Both the position numbers and the translations under genes were made by a program. 36,276 nucleotides of DNA, taken from positions 4,281 through 40,556 of the forward strand of contig JAMXFF010000005.1 in NCBI GenBank assembly GCA_025370845.1. The letters run 5' to 3'. Shown piece by piece: positions 33,235 through 36,276 of this stretch (positions within the stretch are counted from its first letter, which is position 1; the number at the start of each line of letters is the position of its first letter). The notes beneath the pieces are model-generated. The model worked only from the letters and a program-made list of their open reading frames with translations, was not told the origin of the DNA and searched no databases. Source of the DNA: Laspinema palackyanum D2a (GTDB lineage: Bacteria; Cyanobacteriota; Cyanobacteriia; Cyanobacteriales; Laspinemataceae).

Positions 33235-33441
33235 ATGGCAACCTTAAGCTACGGTTTCAACCCCTCCTTCCTCCCCTTGAGCGATCGCGATCAACAAGCC
33301 CTCAACTCCATGTTTGAAGGCATCGAAGGCGACCCCCTAGCCGAGCTTGAAACCGTCTTAAACGAATCCTTTGGCGCTAGACCCCAAAAAAGCAGCAGAG
33401 TCCGGGAACCCTTTCGGGTCCATGCCTCCCTACTCAGGTGA
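33235..33441 (+). CDS. Small hypothetical protein
   Basis: This 68-residue frame starts at ATG 33235 behind GGAG (33223-33226), and its acidic, helical profile looks protein-like: PSFLPLSDRDQQALNSMFEG, then a Glu-rich middle and a basic end. The GGCGATCGC-type sites within it are typical of coding DNA here. I recognise no family. It stands alone, 212 bases after the glycosylase gene, and is followed by a 25-base hairpin. It could be a small regulatory or stress protein; confidence rests on start context and codon use only. Confidence 0.55.
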   Translation: MATLSYGFNPSFLPLSDRDQQALNSMFEGIEGDPLAELETVLNESFGARPQKSSRVREPFRVHASLLR

Positions 33442-33498
33442 AGCAGTGCCTGCACGGGTTCATATAGCGATTGCCACAGTTACTCGCTTACATTCTTG

Positions 33499-33559
33499 GG
33501 AGTGCGAGCATCTTGCTCGCTATAATTATTGACAATAGCGAGCAAGATGCTCGCACTCC
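33499..33559. repeat. 25-base perfect hairpin element
   Basis: 33499-33523 and 33535-33559 are exact inverted copies of GGAGTGCGAGCATCTTGCTC plus CGCTAT's first five bases, with an 11-base AT-rich loop. No T-run follows. It lies between the small hypothetical gene and the repeat cluster before mutS2, and resembles a dispersed intergenic palindrome family more than a dedicated terminator. Confidence 0.92.
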
Positions 33560-33602
33560 TATCAGCCAGGACTTACGCAGATTTTGAGAATCCATACTCC
33601 AT

Positions 33603-33732
33603 GTAGAGGCGATTCGCGAATCGCCTCTACAGTAACGACTGAAGTCGTTACTACAAACAGCAGCAATTTCCCCATCCTCCCCATCCTCCCCATCCTCCCC
33701 ATCTCCCCATCTCCCCATCTCCCCATCCTCCC
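33603..33732. repeat. Composite repeat cluster upstream of mutS2
   Basis: In order: the 28-base palindrome at 33603-33630 (identical to 21271-21298), a half-element with AGTAACGACTGAAGTCGTTA and CTACAAAC (33631-33658), and a minisatellite of CCCCATCCTC and CCCCATCT units (about 33669-33732). The second and third parts equal the right half of the 11785-12041 element. Rightward frames across it encode only Ile-Leu-Pro repeats. Confidence 0.9.
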
Positions 33733-33784
33733 TAAGCTACGATTAGGATATAAATCCCCGACGTTCCTATTTAGCTTTGAAGCA

Positions 33785-36211
33785 TTGATTCAGTCTGAGA
33801 CCTTAGAACTCCTAGAATGGCCGCGCCTGTGCCAGCACCTAGCAACATTTGCTGGGACCAAGCTGGGAGCAATGGCTGCCGGTGACCTCCAAATTCCTGA
33901 TACGTTGGAGCAGACACTGGTGCTGCTTGCTCAAACCCAAGAAGTTTATGAATTAGAAAATCAGGGACTCACGACCCTGTCCTTTGATGGCATCCATGAT
34001 ATTGGGGACTCCTTAGAACGGGCGGACTTGCATGGCATCTTATCTGCCGAGGAACTGCTGGCGATCGCCACTACCCTCTCCGGTGCCAGACAACTGCGAC
34101 GCACCATCGACGATCACCCCCAATTGTCCGTTCTCAACCGTCTGGTTGGCGATCTGCGAACCTATCCCGAAATCGAACAAGAAATCCATCGCTGCATCGA
34201 CGATCGCGCTCAAGTCGCCGATCGCGCCAGCACCCGGTTAGGGGAAATTCGCCAGCGTCAGCGCACCGTCCGCGACCAGATTTATCAGAAATTGCAGAGT
34301 ATCTTGCAACGGCATAGCAACGCCGTCCAGGAACAACTCATTACCAAACGGAGCGATCGCTTTGTGATCCCCGTGAAATCTCCCCAAAAAGATGCCATTC
34401 CCGGCATCGTTCACGATAGTTCCATGAGTGGCGCTACCCTCTATGTAGAACCCCATAGCGTCGTTGAACTCAACAACAAAGCCAGGGTCCTGCTGCGGGA
34501 GGAAAAAGCCGAAGAAGAGGCAATTTTGCGGGCATTAACCGCCAAAATTACCGAAGTCGTCGAAGACTTAGAACGATTATTGGCGATCGTCACCATCCTC
34601 GACTTGGCAACCGCCCGGGCCCGGTACAGTTACTGGTTAAATGCCAACCCCCCCACCTTTATTAACCGAGGGGAAGAGGGCCAAACCATTACCTTGCGGC
34701 AACTGCGCCATCCCCTGCTGATTTGGCAACAACAGCATGAAGATGGAACTGCCGTCGTTCCCATTGATTTAATTGTCCAACCTCAAATTAAGGTCGTTGC
34801 CATCACCGGGCCCAACACTGGGGGAAAAACCGTCACCCTGAAAACCTTGGGGTTAGGGGTACTCATGGCGAAAGTCGGGTTATTCATCCCCGCCAAAGTC
34901 CCTGTGGAACTGCCTTGGTTTGACTTTGTATTGGCAGATATCGGAGACGAACAGTCCCTAGAACAAAGCCTTTCCACCTTTTCCGGTCATATTCGCCGGA
35001 TTAGCAGGATTTTAGGAAGTTGTACCCCAGACTCCCTGGTGTTACTGGATGAAGTGGGGGCCGGAACCGACCCCACCGAAGGCAGTGCCTTGGCGATCGC
35101 CCTGTTGCATCATCTGGCAGATTGCTCCCAGTTAACCATCGCCACCACCCACTATGGCGAACTCAAGGCCCTCAAATATGAAGATGACCGCTTTGAAAAT
35201 GCCTCAGTAGAGTTTGATGAAGCCAGCTTACAACCCACCTATCGCTTACTCTGGGGGATTCCGGGACGTTCTAATGCATTAACCATTGCTCGCCGTCTGG
35301 GGTTAAAGTCGGAAATTGTGGATCAGGCAGCCAACTTAGTCGCACCCACCGGCAATCAAGACGTGGATCGGGTGATTGCTGGATTGGAAAGTCAACGCAA
35401 ACAGCAGGAAACCAAGGCCCAAGAAGCGGGTCAATTGCTGGGAGAAACCGAACGCCTGTATCGGGAAGTCGCGGATAAAGCGCAGTCTTTGAAAGAACGG
35501 GAACGGCAACTCCAGCAGTCCCAAGAACGGGCTGTAGCCGAGGCGATCGCTGTTGCCAAGCAAGAAATTGCCCAAGTGATTCGGCGCTTGCAACAAGGCA
35601 ACGTGACGGGACAGGATGCCAATCAAGCAACCCAGGACTTACAGGGAATTGCCGAAAAACATCTGCCGTCCAGACAGCAAAAAGCCGCCAAACCGAAACC
35701 GGGATTTCGTCCTAAAGCAGGCGATCGGGTGCGGATTCCCCAAATTGGGCAAACCGGCGAAGTGCTGGCAGTCGGGGAAGGAGATATGGAAGTAACTGTG
35801 CGGTTTGGACTGATGAAAATGACCATCGGGATTACAGAAATTGAATCCCTGGATGGACAAAAAGTGGAACTCCCACCCAAAAAACCGGCATCCACCCAAA
35901 CCACGAAAGTCTCCCCAGCAGCAGAAGCAGCCACTGAAAAAGTGGCAACCCAAGCCCCCATCGTCCGCACCTCTCGAAATAACCTGGATATCCGAGGGGC
36001 CAGAGTTGCCGATGCGGAGATGGAACTCGAACAGGCGATCGGCCAACAAATTCCCCTAGGCGGTGCGTTATGGATTGTTCATGGCAAAGGCACGGGTAAG
36101 TTGCGCCAAGGGGTGCAGGAGTTCTTGAAACAACATCCCCAAATTAGTCACTACGAACTCGCCCCTCAAAATGAGGGCGGTTCCGGTGTTACAATTGCGT
36201 ATCTTAAATAG
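33785..36211 (+). CDS. mutS2: Endonuclease MutS2 with Smr domain
   Basis: Starting at TTG 33785 the protein has 808 residues, the usual MutS2 length, and opens (M)IQSETLELLEWPRLCQHLAT, a typical MutS2 N-terminus. The frame stays open upstream, but that part crosses a minisatellite and encodes Ile-Leu-Pro repeats, so it is excluded. After the clamp/lever helices comes the MutS ATPase domain with Walker A GPNTGGKT (342-349), Walker B LVLLDE (418-423) and GAGTDPTEGSA. A coiled coil (about 520-600) and a Lys/Pro-rich linker follow. The C-terminal Smr nuclease domain (about 733-808) has LDIRGAR and HGKGTGKLRQG. MutS2 suppresses homologous recombination, acts on branched DNA and, in some bacteria, rescues collided ribosomes. 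It ends with a clean stop at 36211. No ribosome binding site precedes the TTG. Confidence 0.92.
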   Translation: MIQSETLELLEWPRLCQHLATFAGTKLGAMAAGDLQIPDTLEQTLVLLAQTQEVYELENQGLTTLSFDGIHDIGDSLERADLHGILSAEELLAIATTLSGARQLRRTIDDHPQLSVLNRLVGDLRTYPEIEQEIHRCIDDRAQVADRASTRLGEIRQRQRTVRDQIYQKLQSILQRHSNAVQEQLITKRSDRFVIPVKSPQKDAIPGIVHDSSMSGATLYVEPHSVVELNNKARVLLREEKAEEEAILRALTAKITEVVEDLERLLAIVTILDLATARARYSYWLNANPPTFINRGEEGQTITLRQLRHPLLIWQQQHEDGTAVVPIDLIVQPQIKVVAITGPNTGGKTVTLKTLGLGVLMAKVGLFIPAKVPVELPWFDFVLADIGDEQSLEQSLSTFSGHIRRISRILGSCTPDSLVLLDEVGAGTDPTEGSALAIALLHHLADCSQLTIATTHYGELKALKYEDDRFENASVEFDEASLQPTYRLLWGIPGRSNALTIARRLGLKSEIVDQAANLVAPTGNQDVDRVIAGLESQRKQQETKAQEAGQLLGETERLYREVADKAQSLKERERQLQQSQERAVAEAIAVAKQEIAQVIRRLQQGNVTGQDANQATQDLQGIAEKHLPSRQQKAAKPKPGFRPKAGDRVRIPQIGQTGEVLAVGEGDMEVTVRFGLMKMTIGITEIESLDGQKVELPPKKPASTQTTKVSPAAEAATEKVATQAPIVRTSRNNLDIRGARVADAEMELEQAIGQQIPLGGALWIVHGKGTGKLRQGVQEFLKQHPQISHYELAPQNEGGSGVTIAYLK

Positions 36212-36276
36212 GGAATGGGATGAGAGATGGGTGAAGATAGGGGAGATGGGGGAGATAGGGGAAATGTTCGTAACTT
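36212..36276. repeat. G-rich minisatellite at window end
   Basis: GGGGAGATGGGG- and GATAGGGG-type units run from about 36217 to 36262, ending AAATGTTCGTAACTT. This is the same purine-rich tract that forms the outer part of the 11785-12041 element, followed by the start of a GTTCGTA-type core, so another family member probably continues past the window. Confidence 0.7.

Noticed and set aside
33584-33784. N-terminal extension of MutS2 to the TTG at 33584
   Set aside because: It encodes Ile-Leu-Pro repeats from the C-rich minisatellite; the conserved MutS2 N-terminus starts at 33785.
36212-36276. Telomere-like G-rich repeat at the window edge
   Set aside because: It is the same purine-rich minisatellite seen at 11790-11836 and is part of a dispersed intergenic family.

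Overview
The window looks like chromosomal DNA of a cyanobacterium, probably a filamentous non-heterocystous, Oscillatoria/Laspinema-type organism. The HIP1 octamer GCGATCGC and GCGATC variants are scattered through genes on both strands. Typical cyanobacterial families are present: the MPBQ/MSBQ methyltransferase of the plastoquinone/tocopherol pathway, DUF928, CHASE2 cyclase, TPR-CHAT and pentapeptide-repeat proteins. The genus is inferred; no rRNA, tRNA, CRISPR array or transposase gene was found.

Layout. 1-1.4 kb: a tandem repeat array, a leftward J-domain/pentapeptide gene and a structured intergenic element. 1.4-3.1 kb: a multi-pass methyl-accepting chemotaxis-like protein. 3.5-10.6 kb: three rightward genes for leaderless, modular proteins of secreted type: five FY..NPDL repeats plus two PPC domains; one PPC domain plus an HExxH metalloprotease; four repeats plus two PPC domains plus a subtilisin. 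11.0-12.8 kb: a lipoprotein-like LEA-type protein and a HEAT-repeat protein. 13.3-18.8 kb: a CHASE2-adenylate cyclase, a DUF928 protein and a TPR-CHAT protease candidate, all rightward. 19.1-25.3 kb: a leftward block with a zinc ribbon/coiled-coil/pentapeptide protein, the quinone methyltransferase, a DUF1636 protein and gamma-glutamyltransferase. 25.6-30.9 kb: an XRE-type regulator followed after 27 bases by a very large PAS/GAF hybrid histidine kinase. 31.7-36.2 kb: a stand-alone STAND-like fragment, a uracil-DNA glycosylase family protein, a small hypothetical gene and MutS2.

How the genes may work together. The trio at 3.5-10.6 kb shares modules and lacks Sec signals, so it may be a set of extracellular adhesive and proteolytic proteins exported by an unknown route. 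In the 13-19 kb cluster the CHASE2 sensor, DUF928 and CHAT proteins are all predicted to act outside the cytoplasmic membrane, which suggests envelope-stress sensing linked to cAMP. The HTH/hybrid-kinase pair is a likely stand-alone signalling unit.

The most unusual DNA is intergenic. At least five families of palindromic, REP/MITE-like repeats fill the gaps. One 257-base element (11785-12041) is a nested inverted repeat whose two inner hairpins have mutually complementary loops. The same 16-base core (two 7-base arms around GA or TC) recurs as exact 31- and 32-base tandem arrays elsewhere. No mobilising enzyme is encoded in the window.
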